Origin: Bradyrhizobium sp. C9 | GTDB lineage: Bacteria; Pseudomonadota; Alphaproteobacteria; Rhizobiales; Xanthobacteraceae | DNA length: 64,000 nt | NCBI RefSeq assembly: GCF_002532045.1 | Contig: NZ_NWTG01000030.1 | Coordinates: 16,974 to 80,973 of the forward strand | Direction of reading: 5' to 3' | Shown: in pieces, positions 33,101-40,622 of the stretch | How the letters are laid out: the number at the start of each line of letters is the position of its first letter | Position numbering within the stretch: position 1 is the stretch's first letter | Program-made: the position numbers and the translations under genes | The notes under the pieces: generated by a model | What the model was told of the DNA's origin: nothing | What the model saw: the letters and a program-made list of their open reading frames with translations, nothing else | Database searches by the model: none

Positions 33101-36095
33101 CAAGTCGCTCGCCAGCGACGTCGAGCGCTCGCTGTCGATGGCCGGTTCCGCGACCGCGGAAGCCGTCGTCGCCTCCGCCCGCGAGGCCCAGAGCACGCTG
33201 GCCGGTGCGTCGACCGAAGCCACCAACCTGGTCCGCACGCTCGCGGCCGATATGCAGCACTCGCTCTCGACCGCCGGCACCGCGACCGCGGAAGCCGTCG
33301 TCGCTTCCGCCCGCGAGGCCCAGAACACGCTGGCCGGCGCGTCGACCGACGCCACCAACCTGGTCCGCACCCTGTCGGCGGACATCGAACGCTCGCTGTC
33401 GATGGCCGGCTCCGCCACTGCAGAAGCCGTCGTCGCCGCCGCCCGCGAGGCCCAGAGCACGCTGGCCGGCGCATCCACCGAGGCCACCGATCTGGTCCGC
33501 ACGCTCGCGGCCGACATGGAGCGCTCGCTGTCGATGGCCGGCTCCGCCACCGCGGAATCGATCACATCAGGTGCGCGTGAAGCCCAGAGCATGCTGGTCG
33601 ATGCATCGACCGAGTCTGCGACAAAGGTGTCGGCGCTTGCCGCCGATATCCAGCGCGCGCTGTCGATGGCCGGTTCCGGCACCATCGAGGTGCTGACGGC
33701 CGGCGCCCGCGAGGCGCAGAACACCCTCGTCACCGCGTCGACGGAAGCAGCCAACCACGTCAAGTCGCTGGCAGCCGATGTCGAGCGCACCCTGACGTCG
33801 GTCGGCACCAACACCGCCCAGACGATCGTCGGCAGTGCCCGCGATGCCCAGAACTCGTTCGTGGCAACGTCCAGCGAGGCTGCAAGCCAGATGCGCGCGA
33901 TCTCCGTCGAGATCGAGCGCTCACTGACCGCGGCCAGCGCGGAGACTGCGCAGACCATCCTGGGCAGCGCCCGGGAGGCCCAGAGCTCGTTCGCGGCGAC
34001 CGCTGCCGATGCCGCCGCCCAGATCCGCACGCTCTCGACCGATATCGAGCGCGCGCTGGGTTCGGTCACGGCCAAGACCACCGACAACATCCAGACCTCT
34101 GCGCAGAACGCACAGGCCGCGCTGATCAACATGTCCAACGAGGTCTCGACCAAGGTCAAGACGACCTCCGCCGACATCGAACGTTCGGTGCTGTCCGCGT
34201 CCAGCGCATTCGGCTCGGCGATGACCGGCAAGACCGACGAGATCGTCACCTATGTGCAGCAGCAGACCGAGCGCCTGTCGCAGATGGTCGACGGCCGCCG
34301 CGGCTCGCTGGTCGAGGCGCTGACCGCCAAGACCACGCAGCTGTCGAACGACATGGATCGCGCCACCGCGGACGCGCTGAAGGCGATCGAAACCCGCGGC
34401 CTCGCCTTCTCGCAGTCGATGGCGGCGCACGGCGGCGATGTCGCGCGCAACATCACCTCGGCCGGCGATCAGGCGACCGGCGCGGTGGCGAAGTCGCTCA
34501 AGGAGCTCGAGCAGGCCTCGCGCGCGGCGATCGACCAGTCGCGCCAGGTCTCGATCTCGGCCGTCACCGAGATGCAGGAGACCAGCAAGATCCTGCGCAC
34601 CGATACGGTGGCGCTGTTCGAGCGGCTGCGCGAGGGCAACATCCTGCTGCAGGAAGTGTTGACCGGCGCCCACGACAACCTCAACTCGCTGGAGCGCGCG
34701 CTGGTGACCCGCGTCGCCGACTTCGTGTCCGCCATGAACGACGTCACCTCGCGCAACGGCGTGGCGACCCAGACGCTGGAAGACCAGCTCACGGTGTTCA
34801 ACAGCAAGACCGGCAAGGCGCTGGAAGATCTCGGCGCGCTGTCGAGCCAGTTCGAGACCCATGGCAAGGCGCTGATCGAGGCGGCTGCCGTGGTCGAACA
34901 GGCCAACCGCTCGACGACGGCCTCCGTCAGCGAGCGCAAGTCGGCGCTGGAATCGCTGGTCACGACCATCGACCTGCGCACCACCGATCTCGACCAGCGG
35001 CTGTCGCGCTTCACCGGCCTGCTCGATGAATCGCTCGGCGCGGCCGAGGAACGCGCCCGCGACATCGCGCGTGTGGTGGCGGAGACCGCCGGCGCCGGCT
35101 CGGCTGCGATCAGCAAGCAGTTCGAGGCGGTGCGCATGGCCGCCGAGAACGAGCGTCAGCAGACCGTCGACGCCATGAACGACCTCTACCAGCAGAGCAA
35201 CGCCGAGACCGATGCGATGTTCAAGGAATCGACGGAGAAGTTCTCCGCGATGGTCACGGCGATGAAGCAGATGGCGAGCGAGATGCACAGCGAGCTCGAG
35301 GCCACCCGCAACGAGCTGCGCCGCGGCGTGCTGGAAATGCCGCAGGAGGCTGCCGAAAACACTGCGCAGATGCGCAAGGTGATCGTCGACCAGATCGAGG
35401 CCCTGGCCGAGCTGAACCGCATCGTCGCGCATCACGGCCGCGGGCTCGACGTGGTCTCGACCAACCGCGCCAGCGTCCGCCACGAGGAGCCGGTGATGGC
35501 TGCCGCCGGCGGCCGCGCCGATGTGCGCATGCGGGACAGCGTGCGCGACAATGGCAACAGCGCCTCGACGCTGCCGCCGCCGGATCTCGGCATGGCGACC
35601 TCGCGCCGCACCGAGGCCCCGTCGGTCAGCCCGGCCAGCCCCAACAACAACGGCGACGGCTGGCTGTCCGACCTGCTCAACCGCAGCGACGCGGCGCCGC
35701 CGGCCCCGCAGGGCCGCGATGCCCAGCAGCGCCCGCGTCAGCAGCAGCAGCCGGCCGCCAATCCGCTGGAGTCGCTGTCGCTCGACATCGGCCGGCTGAT
35801 GGACCGCACGCTTGCAGCCGAGATGTGGGATCGCTACCAGCGCGGCGAGAACAAGGCGTTCTCCAAGCGCCTCTACACGCCGGCCGGCCAGAAAGCCTTC
35901 GATGAGGTGGCCCGCAAGTACCGCGCCGACCGCGGCTTCAAGCAGACGGTCGACCGCTACATCGCGGAGTTCGAGCGCCTGCTCGACGAAGTCGCCCGCG
36001 AAGGCCGCGGCCAGCAGGAGCTGGCTGGCCACCTGACCTCGGAGACCGGGCTGGTCTATACCCTGCTCGCCCACGCGGCGGGACGGCTGGGGTAA
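30171..36095 (+). CDS. rgsE: Giant polar-growth protein of the GPR/RgsE type (apolipoprotein-like, membrane anchored)
   Basis: 1974 residues from ATG 30171 (MANTPKKVKDPTEVALSAIQ). A 27-codon upstream extension is not supported. Residues 1-95 are polar. Two membrane helices follow (about 98-120, FFVCSGAWLLGGVILTIAFW; about 133-158, VLVLAGLAALFAVPVLLFYY). About 1600 residues are then continuous amphipathic helix, including hendecad repeats (688-742) and eleven exact 44-residue repeats (861-1344). A Gln/Pro-rich linker leads to a C-terminal conserved domain (about 1864-1974; LMDRTLAAEMWDRYQRGEN). Size, twin N-terminal helices and apolipoprotein-like body match Agrobacterium GPR and Sinorhizobium RgsE, which build a ring at the growing pole. 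Assignment is by architecture, not alignment. It is followed by a strong terminator. Confidence 0.75.
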   Translation: MANTPKKVKDPTEVALSAIQEALNISEQGSESRNEGAAPPSLPPSAPDFSAASFESRQNTDRSVFEPIEEPRAPRRAANDDRETIGQMLQTLQGGRARNAFTLFFVCSGAWLLGGVILTIAFWPALQASMAQGTGVLVLAGLAALFAVPVLLFYYLASLASHGQRMQMIAQSMAQVAMRFSEPENAAADSMVTVGQAIRREVAAMGDGVERAIARAGELETLVANEVAALERAYSDNEVRIRALLQDIAHQRDNLVGQAEQVRSAISGVQIDLRHDIALISDAIASRVDEVAKSITGALEERGQHITTALSHAGDNMILALGERGGDLLDRLEEASAETTRAVMDASERLTTSLNFKTGHVHDEFVDLADRVHEMLNERIDRITGEFEQRSSAIVDGISDRTEEVHDSLKNSADSLLLELELRSNDLVSKIDDAGNRLAGQIMTSGDRASEALDVTVNSLVAKVVGQTETAHDSLSLQMSAFDDLVKNHGSELAEKFARDSGTLGALITRHISEFDRTVKTFGGDIVERMGQRTQDIADSLKTYVDTFDNRVTSNSGEITASLDQRLLQFETTLGSRVTHLDASLTDKLSSFDSSLATKIGSFDGRLQSLDDAIDGRMRTLEVTFESRAKSVTDTIDGHLGTLATQLTEGATQAIHSIDSRLGLLTTTLTEGTVQAIAAVDHRINGVTETIDGHSNRLVDTINDHSTRLADTINGHNSRLVETISGHSSNLTDTISARFADIQQGIESRVGVIAGDIDTRVAQFEDLLGSRVEAVAGRIESSGRQASEDLMSRAEMLSSSIKSHVEDAERSLTNLVVNTSETIQTGARTAQQALLTVSADVGNQLKLSSAEVEGVLTAVGTSAANSILTSARDAQVSLVSASGDVASQIKALSEDVERTLQAAGSATAASVLSGARDAQTTLVSASIEAASQVKSLAADVEQSLSMSGSAAAEAIMTGAREAQTTLIATSADVTGQVKSLASDVERSLSMAGSATAEAVVASAREAQSTLAGASTEATNLVRTLAADMQHSLSTAGTATAEAVVASAREAQNTLAGASTDATNLVRTLSADIERSLSMAGSATAEAVVAAAREAQSTLAGASTEATDLVRTLAADMERSLSMAGSATAESITSGAREAQSMLVDASTESATKVSALAADIQRALSMAGSGTIEVLTAGAREAQNTLVTASTEAANHVKSLAADVERTLTSVGTNTAQTIVGSARDAQNSFVATSSEAASQMRAISVEIERSLTAASAETAQTILGSAREAQSSFAATAADAAAQIRTLSTDIERALGSVTAKTTDNIQTSAQNAQAALINMSNEVSTKVKTTSADIERSVLSASSAFGSAMTGKTDEIVTYVQQQTERLSQMVDGRRGSLVEALTAKTTQLSNDMDRATADALKAIETRGLAFSQSMAAHGGDVARNITSAGDQATGAVAKSLKELEQASRAAIDQSRQVSISAVTEMQETSKILRTDTVALFERLREGNILLQEVLTGAHDNLNSLERALVTRVADFVSAMNDVTSRNGVATQTLEDQLTVFNSKTGKALEDLGALSSQFETHGKALIEAAAVVEQANRSTTASVSERKSALESLVTTIDLRTTDLDQRLSRFTGLLDESLGAAEERARDIARVVAETAGAGSAAISKQFEAVRMAAENERQQTVDAMNDLYQQSNAETDAMFKESTEKFSAMVTAMKQMASEMHSELEATRNELRRGVLEMPQEAAENTAQMRKVIVDQIEALAELNRIVAHHGRGLDVVSTNRASVRHEEPVMAAAGGRADVRMRDSVRDNGNSASTLPPPDLGMATSRRTEAPSVSPASPNNNGDGWLSDLLNRSDAAPPAPQGRDAQQRPRQQQQPAANPLESLSLDIGRLMDRTLAAEMWDRYQRGENKAFSKRLYTPAGQKAFDEVARKYRADRGFKQTVDRYIAEFERLLDEVAREGRGQQELAGHLTSETGLVYTLLAHAAGRLG
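32232..32396 (+). repeat. 33-bp tandem repeats coding 11-residue hendecads (within the GPR-type gene)
   Basis: Five consecutive 11-residue units: TETIDGHSNRL, VDTINDHSTRL, ADTINGHNSRL, VETISGHSSNL, TDTISARFADI. The DTI..H...L periodicity is what a right-handed or nearly straight amphipathic helix bundle would show. Unit length is exactly 33 bases each. Confidence 0.85.
32751..34202 (+). repeat. Eleven tandem 132-bp repeats (44 residues each) in the GPR-type gene
   Basis: Eleven units of exactly 44 residues (4 x 11), for example SATAEAVVASAREAQSTLAG then ASTEATNLVRTLAADMQHSL then STAG. Every unit has AR(D/E)AQ or a close variant near residue 11-15 and SLxxAG-like ends. Units at about 33147-33542 are nearly identical in DNA, and the outer ones are more diverged, as expected if copies expand and contract in the middle. 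The total, 1452 bases, equals 11 x 132 with no indel. Confidence 0.92.
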
Positions 36096-36121
36096 AGTGT
36101 TCGAACCGATCGCAGGACAAG

Positions 36122-36154
36122 AAGCGGAGGCAGCGATGCCTCCGCTTTGCTTTT
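36122..36154 (+). terminator. Rho-independent terminator after the GPR-type gene
   Basis: Perfect 10-bp stem (AAGCGGAGGC 36122-36131 / GCCTCCGCTT 36138-36147), 6-base loop, followed by TGCTTTT. Confidence 0.85.
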
Positions 36155-36193
36155 GACCGACGCAAAAATCGCGGCAGAGCCGAGAGGGTTCAG

Positions 36194-36538
36194 ATGTTGC
36201 TCGCACGCTGGCGCCCCATCGTCGCACTGACGGTGCTCGGGACAATCGGGATGACCGCGGTTGCGACGGCGGACCCGATCCAGCCGTCCAAAATCCGGAC
36301 CATCAAAATACAGGAGCCGAACAAGCCGACAGCCGACACACCCGTCCGTCCGGCCGGCGGTAAGGCCCACGATGCGTCCAGCCGCGAATGGCCGGCAACG
36401 CAGGGCGTCGTCGATGCGGCATCCGATCCTCATCATATTCGCAGCTTGAGGATACGGTCCGAGCAGACGTATCCAGACGACCGCTATCGCCGCTTCGTTC
36501 CTGAAGCTGCCGAGCCGTCTCAGGTAGCGCCCCAGTAG
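36194..36538 (+). CDS. Small secreted protein of unknown function
   Basis: 114 residues. The first 26 residues look like a signal peptide (MLLARWRPIVALTVLGTIGM, cleavage near VATA-DP). The rest is polar, low in hydrophobics and rich in Pro, Arg and Asp (SKIRTIKIQEPNKPTADTPV, IRSLRIRSEQTYPDDRYRR). Two similar short phrases, SKIRTIKIQE and IRSLRIRSEQ, may be an internal repeat. Not recognised. It lies between the terminator of the GPR-type gene and the convergent mlaD gene. Confidence 0.55.
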   Translation: MLLARWRPIVALTVLGTIGMTAVATADPIQPSKIRTIKIQEPNKPTADTPVRPAGGKAHDASSREWPATQGVVDAASDPHHIRSLRIRSEQTYPDDRYRRFVPEAAEPSQVAPQ

Positions 36539-36577
36539 CGCTGCGACGATCGTCGGAACGAACGGAGGGCGCGTGGC

Positions 36578-37456
36578 CTATTGCTGCCGGCGCCGCGGCA
36601 CGGCCGGTGCTGCGGCGGGAGCCGGCGCGGGCTCGGGTGCGGCGTTGTTGCTGCCGCCGAAGATCACCCGGCTCGGGTTGCGGTCGAAATTGTTCACGGC
36701 GCGGCTGATGTCGGACAGCGTGCGGCGGCCGTCGTTGATCAGGAGATTGGAGCGCTTGTCGACGTTGTCGGCGAGCTCGCGGATCGACTTCACCATCAGG
36801 TTCAGCTCGCTGCCATTGTTGCCGCCCGCGATCGCATTGAGGCCCAGCATCAGATTGTCGGCCTTGCCCATCACGCCGTCGACCTTGAGCATGACGTTGT
36901 CGATCTTCTCGGAATTGCGCGCTAAGGCCTGGGTGAAGACCTCGAGATTCTTCAGCGAATTCTTCACCGACTGCTGATTGTCGGCGACGATGCGGTTGAC
37001 GTTCTGCAGGGTGGCGCGGATCGCCTCGGTGACGTCCTGCAGCGCGTTCGGGTCGGCGGTCAGAACCGGGATGCCGTCCTCATCGAGCGGAACCGGCGGG
37101 GCGGCCTCCTCGCCGCCCTTCAGCGAAATCGCGGCGACGCCGGTCAGGCCCTGGAATTCGAGGCCGACCAGGGTGTCCTTGCGCAGCGGTGCGTTGTTCT
37201 CGATCATCGCCAGCGCGACCACGCGCCGGGGGTTGTCGAGCTTGACCGAGACCACTTCCCCTATCCGGATACCGTTAAAATTGACATTACCGCCATTGCG
37301 CAGGCCCGACGCCGGCCCCTCGAAGATCACCCGCAACGGGCTGCGCTGCTTGGTGGTGTGCAGGCTCTGGAACCACAGCACGAAGCCGAACGCCGCGGCG
37401 ATTACCGCCAGCGTGAAAACCCCGATCAAGACGTAATTCGCCCGCGTTTCCATCAA
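36578..37456 (-). CDS. mlaD: MCE-domain lipid-transport substrate-binding protein (MlaD-like)
   Basis: 292 residues. A single N-terminal membrane helix (NYVLIGVFTLAVIAAAFGFV) is followed by the MCE domain (SPLRVIFEGPASGLRNGGNV, FNGIRIGEVVSVKLDNPRR, then TLVGLEFQGLTGVAAISLKG). A helical region (PNALQDVTEAIRATLQNVNR) and a Pro/Ala tail end it. MlaD-type proteins shuttle phospholipids across the periplasm, driven by the MlaFE ABC complex encoded by the next two upstream genes on this strand. It is the third gene of the mlaE-mlaF-mlaD set. A 118-base gap with a REP-like palindrome separates it from mlaF. Confidence 0.9.
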   Translation of the reverse strand: MMETRANYVLIGVFTLAVIAAAFGFVLWFQSLHTTKQRSPLRVIFEGPASGLRNGGNVNFNGIRIGEVVSVKLDNPRRVVALAMIENNAPLRKDTLVGLEFQGLTGVAAISLKGGEEAAPPVPLDEDGIPVLTADPNALQDVTEAIRATLQNVNRIVADNQQSVKNSLKNLEVFTQALARNSEKIDNVMLKVDGVMGKADNLMLGLNAIAGGNNGSELNLMVKSIRELADNVDKRSNLLINDGRRTLSDISRAVNNFDRNPSRVIFGGSNNAAPEPAPAPAAAPAVPRRRQQ

Positions 37457-37526
37457 TTGCTCGCGTTCATCACTCTTGGGCGCTCGCGCAGTCGGCCTGC
37501 GTTCGAGCCCGTCGAATTCCCTGTTG

Positions 37527-37575
37527 GCGCATGATCTCGTCCGAAAACCGGCCTTTTCGTTTCGGGATCATGGGC
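37527..37575. repeat. REP-like dispersed palindrome, copy 1 (after mlaF)
   Basis: Interrupted palindrome with arms around GCATGATC...CCGAAAA and TTTTCG...CGGGATCATG. The right side reaches the mlaF stop codon. A better-conserved copy is at 57442-57488, also at a gene's 3' end. Such elements act as terminators or mRNA stabilisers in other bacteria. Confidence 0.6.
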
Positions 37576-38348
37576 TAGGCCACAACGGCTCGGGCGCGCT
37601 TGCCGTTGAAATATTGCTGCAGCCACGGATGCTGCGATGCCTTCATGTCGGCGATCGATCCTGCAGCAATGATCTTACCGTTCCCTAAAACGGCGATACG
37701 GTCGCACGCGGTGTAAAGACTGTCGAGATCGTGGGTTACCATGAAAACGGTCAGCCCCAAAGTGCGCTGCAGGGTGCGCACCAACTCGTCGAAATCGCCG
37801 GCGCCGATCGGATCGAGGCCCGACGTCGGCTCGTCGAGAAACACCAGCTCGGGATCGAGCGCGAGTGCGCGCGCCAGCGCAACGCGCTTGATCATGCCGC
37901 CGGACAGTTCCGACGGATAGCGATCGGCGACCTCGGGCTTCAGCCCGACCATCACGAGCTTCGCCACCATGATCTCGTCGAGCAGCCGCTGCGAGACCCG
38001 CAGATATTCGCGCGCCGGAAACTGGATGTTCTGGCGCACCGTGAGCGAGGAGAACAGCGCACCCTGCTGGAACAGGATGCCCCAGCGCCGCTCGACGGCG
38101 CGGCGCTGCGCCGAGCTCGCGGCATCGAGATCGACGCCGAACACCTCGATGCGGCCGGACACCTTCGGCACTAGGCCGATGATGGTGCGCGTCAGCACCG
38201 ACTTGCCGGCGCCCGATGGGCCGACGAAGCCGAGGATCTCGCCGCGCTTGACGTCGAGGTCGAGGCCGTCGAGCACGCGCGTGCTGCCGAATTGAACCGT
38301 GATGTCGCGGACCCGGATGATGGCGTCGTCCTGCTCGGCCATGATCAC
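37575..38348 (-). CDS. mlaF: Lipid ABC transporter ATP-binding subunit (MlaF-like)
   Basis: 257 residues. Walker A is GPSGAGKSVLTRTI, the signature motif LSGGMIKRVALARALA, Walker B LVFLDEPTSGLDP, and the H-loop MVTHDLDSLY. The start overlaps the mlaE stop by 4 bases (ATGA), indicating translational coupling. It powers MlaE-mediated phospholipid movement for outer-membrane asymmetry. All catalytic elements are intact. A REP-like palindrome sits right at the stop codon. Confidence 0.93.
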   Translation of the reverse strand: MIMAEQDDAIIRVRDITVQFGSTRVLDGLDLDVKRGEILGFVGPSGAGKSVLTRTIIGLVPKVSGRIEVFGVDLDAASSAQRRAVERRWGILFQQGALFSSLTVRQNIQFPAREYLRVSQRLLDEIMVAKLVMVGLKPEVADRYPSELSGGMIKRVALARALALDPELVFLDEPTSGLDPIGAGDFDELVRTLQRTLGLTVFMVTHDLDSLYTACDRIAVLGNGKIIAAGSIADMKASQHPWLQQYFNGKRARAVVA

Positions 38349-39496
38349 ATCCCGATCGAGGCGAAGAAGATCGCGAACACGCCGTCCATCACGATCACGA
38401 AGAAGATCCCTTTCACCACCGACGCGGTGGTGTGCTGACCGAGCGACTCCGCCGAGCCCTGCACCGCAAGCCCCTCGACGCAGGCGACGATGCCGATCAC
38501 CGCGGCCATCACAGGCGCCTTGACCATGCCGACGATGAAATGGTCGATCGATATGGCATCACGAAGGCGGAGCAGGAAGGCCTCCGGATCGACGCCGCCA
38601 TAGAGCCACGCCACCAGGCCGCCGCCATAGAGCGCGGCCATCGCGCCGAGAAAGGCCAGGATCGGCAGCGCCAGCACCAGCGCCAGCATGCGCGGCAGGA
38701 TCAGGACCTCGATCGGATCGAAGCCCATGGTGCGCAGCGCGTCGATCTCCTCGCGCATCTTCATCGAGCCGAGCTCGGCGGTATAGGCCGAGCCGGAACG
38801 GCCCGCGACCATGATCGCGACCAGCAGCACGCCGATCTCGCGCAACACCAGCACGCCGAGCATGTCGACCACGAAGATATCGGCGCCGAACCTGCGGAAA
38901 TGGAAGATGCCCTGCTGCGAGATGATGCAACCGATCAGGAAGGTGATCAGCACCACGATGGGCACCGCGCGCCAGCACACCTGCTCGAGGTGATGCACCG
39001 TCGAGGTCAGGCGGAAGCTGCGCGGATGGATCAGCACGTTGCCGGCCGCGGCCAGCACCGCACCGAGCATGTCGACGAGGCCGATGATCGTGCCGCTGAC
39101 CCCGGCCACGGTGCGGCCGATCTGCTCGAGCATCCCCGTGATCGACAGCCGGTCGCTGACGACCCTGGGCGCCGGACCGACGCGGCGCACCTCGTCGACC
39201 AGGCTGGAATAATTGGCGGAGAGGCCCGCGATCTCCGCTTCGGCGCTGGCATCGCTCAGGCTGCGGCGCAGCCGCTCGATCAGCCACGCGCCGAACGTGT
39301 CGAGGCTCGCGACCTGCGACACGTCGATGAAGATATGGGGACGGCTGCCGCGCAGTTTCTCGGCGTCGGAGACGATCCGCTCAAGCGCAGGCGCAAAGCG
39401 GGCTGTCCAGTTGCCCGCCGCGCACAACGCCAGTCCTTCGCCTTGGGCTATCCGCTCCAGTGTCGGGTCGCCGCTCACCTTTTGCCTACCCCTCAA
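38345..39496 (-). CDS. mlaE: Lipid ABC transporter permease with N-terminal STAS domain (MlaE-like)
   Basis: 383 residues. Residues about 15-110 are STAS-like (IFIDVSQVASLDTFGAWLIE), fused in front of the MlaE permease (FLIGCIISQQGIFHFRRFGA, then LREIGVLLVAIMVAGRSGSA, YTAELGSMKMREEIDALRTM and GFDPIEVLILPRMLALVLAL). In many bacteria the STAS partner (MlaB) is a separate gene, whereas fusion as here is frequent in alphaproteobacteria. It is the first gene of the E-F-D operon. Short intergenic sequence leads to the divergent epimerase gene at 39621. Confidence 0.92.
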   Translation of the reverse strand: MRGRQKVSGDPTLERIAQGEGLALCAAGNWTARFAPALERIVSDAEKLRGSRPHIFIDVSQVASLDTFGAWLIERLRRSLSDASAEAEIAGLSANYSSLVDEVRRVGPAPRVVSDRLSITGMLEQIGRTVAGVSGTIIGLVDMLGAVLAAAGNVLIHPRSFRLTSTVHHLEQVCWRAVPIVVLITFLIGCIISQQGIFHFRRFGADIFVVDMLGVLVLREIGVLLVAIMVAGRSGSAYTAELGSMKMREEIDALRTMGFDPIEVLILPRMLALVLALPILAFLGAMAALYGGGLVAWLYGGVDPEAFLLRLRDAISIDHFIVGMVKAPVMAAVIGIVACVEGLAVQGSAESLGQHTTASVVKGIFFVIVMDGVFAIFFASIGM

Positions 39497-39620
39497 GCCG
39501 GCTGGCCGCCGCTCACGCAGATTCCCCGGCGACGCCGGTTTGGCTTGTCGAATCTGTCACTAACCAGCCATAGTTGGTTGCGCGTCGCAAGCTACGGTTC
39601 AGGAAATAGTAGACTTTAAA

Positions 39621-40622
39621 ATGACTTCCACCCCTCCCGGAGCGATTTCCCTGACCGCGCGGATCGAGCGCTGGCCGATCGCCGGGACCTTCACGATCAG
39701 CCGTGGCGCCAAAACCGAGGCCGTCGTCGTCGTGGCCGAGGTGAGCCAGGGCGGCCTCATTGGTCGCGGCGAATGCGTGCCCTACCCGCGCTATGGCGAA
39801 ACGCCCGAGACGACGCTGCAGGCGATCCAGGCGATGCAGCAACCGCTCGCTCGTGGCATGGACCGGATCGCCTTGCAGGCCGGCATGCCCGCCGGGGCCG
39901 CCCGCAATGCGCTGGATTGCGCGCTGGCGGACCTCGAGGCCAAACGCGCCGGCATGCGGATCTGGAACCTGCTCAGCCGGCCTGCGCCCGAGCCACGCAC
40001 CACCGCCTATACGATTTCGCTCGGGACAGCAGAGGCGATGGCGGAGGCCACCGCCAAGGCCGCGCATCGCGCGCTGCTCAAGATCAAGCTCGGCGGCGAT
40101 GGTGACGCCGCGCGGATCGCCGCCGTGCGCAAGGCGGCACCCACCTCCGAACTGATCGTCGATGCCAATGAAGCCTGGACCGCGGACAACCTCGCCGCCA
40201 ATCTCGCGGCCTGCGCCGATGCCGGCGTCACGCTGATCGAGCAGCCGCTGCCGGCGGGCAAGGACGAGGCGCTGCTGCGGATCAAGCGCCCGGTTGCGGT
40301 CTGCGCCGACGAGAGCGTGCATGACCGCGCCTCGCTCGAAGGCCTGCGCGGCCGCTATGACGCCGTCAACATCAAGCTCGACAAGACCGGCGGACTGACC
40401 GAGGCGCTGGCGATGGCGGACGCTGCGAGCGCGCTCGGCTTCGAGATCATGATCGGCTGCATGGTCGCGACCTCGCTCGCGATGGCGCCGGCGATGCTGA
40501 TCGCGCAAGCCGCGCGCTTCGTCGATCTCGACGGCCCGCTGCTGCTGGCGAGGGACCGCGACAACGGCCTACGCTACGAGGGCAGCCTGGTCTATCCGCC
40601 GGACGCCGCGCTCTGGGGCTAG
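39621..40622 (+). CDS. L-Ala-D/L-Glu (dipeptide) epimerase, enolase superfamily
   Basis: 333 residues. The muconate lactonizing subgroup pattern is complete: lysine in LLKIKLGG, metal ligands in VDANEAW, IEQPLP and CADESVHD, and the second lysine in NIKLDKTGGL, with IGCM after it as in dipeptide epimerases. DLDGPLLLARD near the end is the substrate-specificity loop. It probably epimerises L-Ala-D-Glu from murein recycling. Its stop codon overlaps that of the convergent MFS gene through a shared CTAG (40619-40622). Confidence 0.87.
   Translation: MTSTPPGAISLTARIERWPIAGTFTISRGAKTEAVVVVAEVSQGGLIGRGECVPYPRYGETPETTLQAIQAMQQPLARGMDRIALQAGMPAGAARNALDCALADLEAKRAGMRIWNLLSRPAPEPRTTAYTISLGTAEAMAEATAKAAHRALLKIKLGGDGDAARIAAVRKAAPTSELIVDANEAWTADNLAANLAACADAGVTLIEQPLPAGKDEALLRIKRPVAVCADESVHDRASLEGLRGRYDAVNIKLDKTGGLTEALAMADAASALGFEIMIGCMVATSLAMAPAMLIAQAARFVDLDGPLLLARDRDNGLRYEGSLVYPPDAALWG

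Noticed and set aside
30318..36245. Very long open frames (980, 633 and 774 codons) on the minus strand opposite the GPR-type gene
   Set aside because: They mirror the strongly GC3-biased, repetitive plus-strand gene; their products are Arg/Asp/Gly/Ala- or Ser-rich with no domain, typical of shadow frames.
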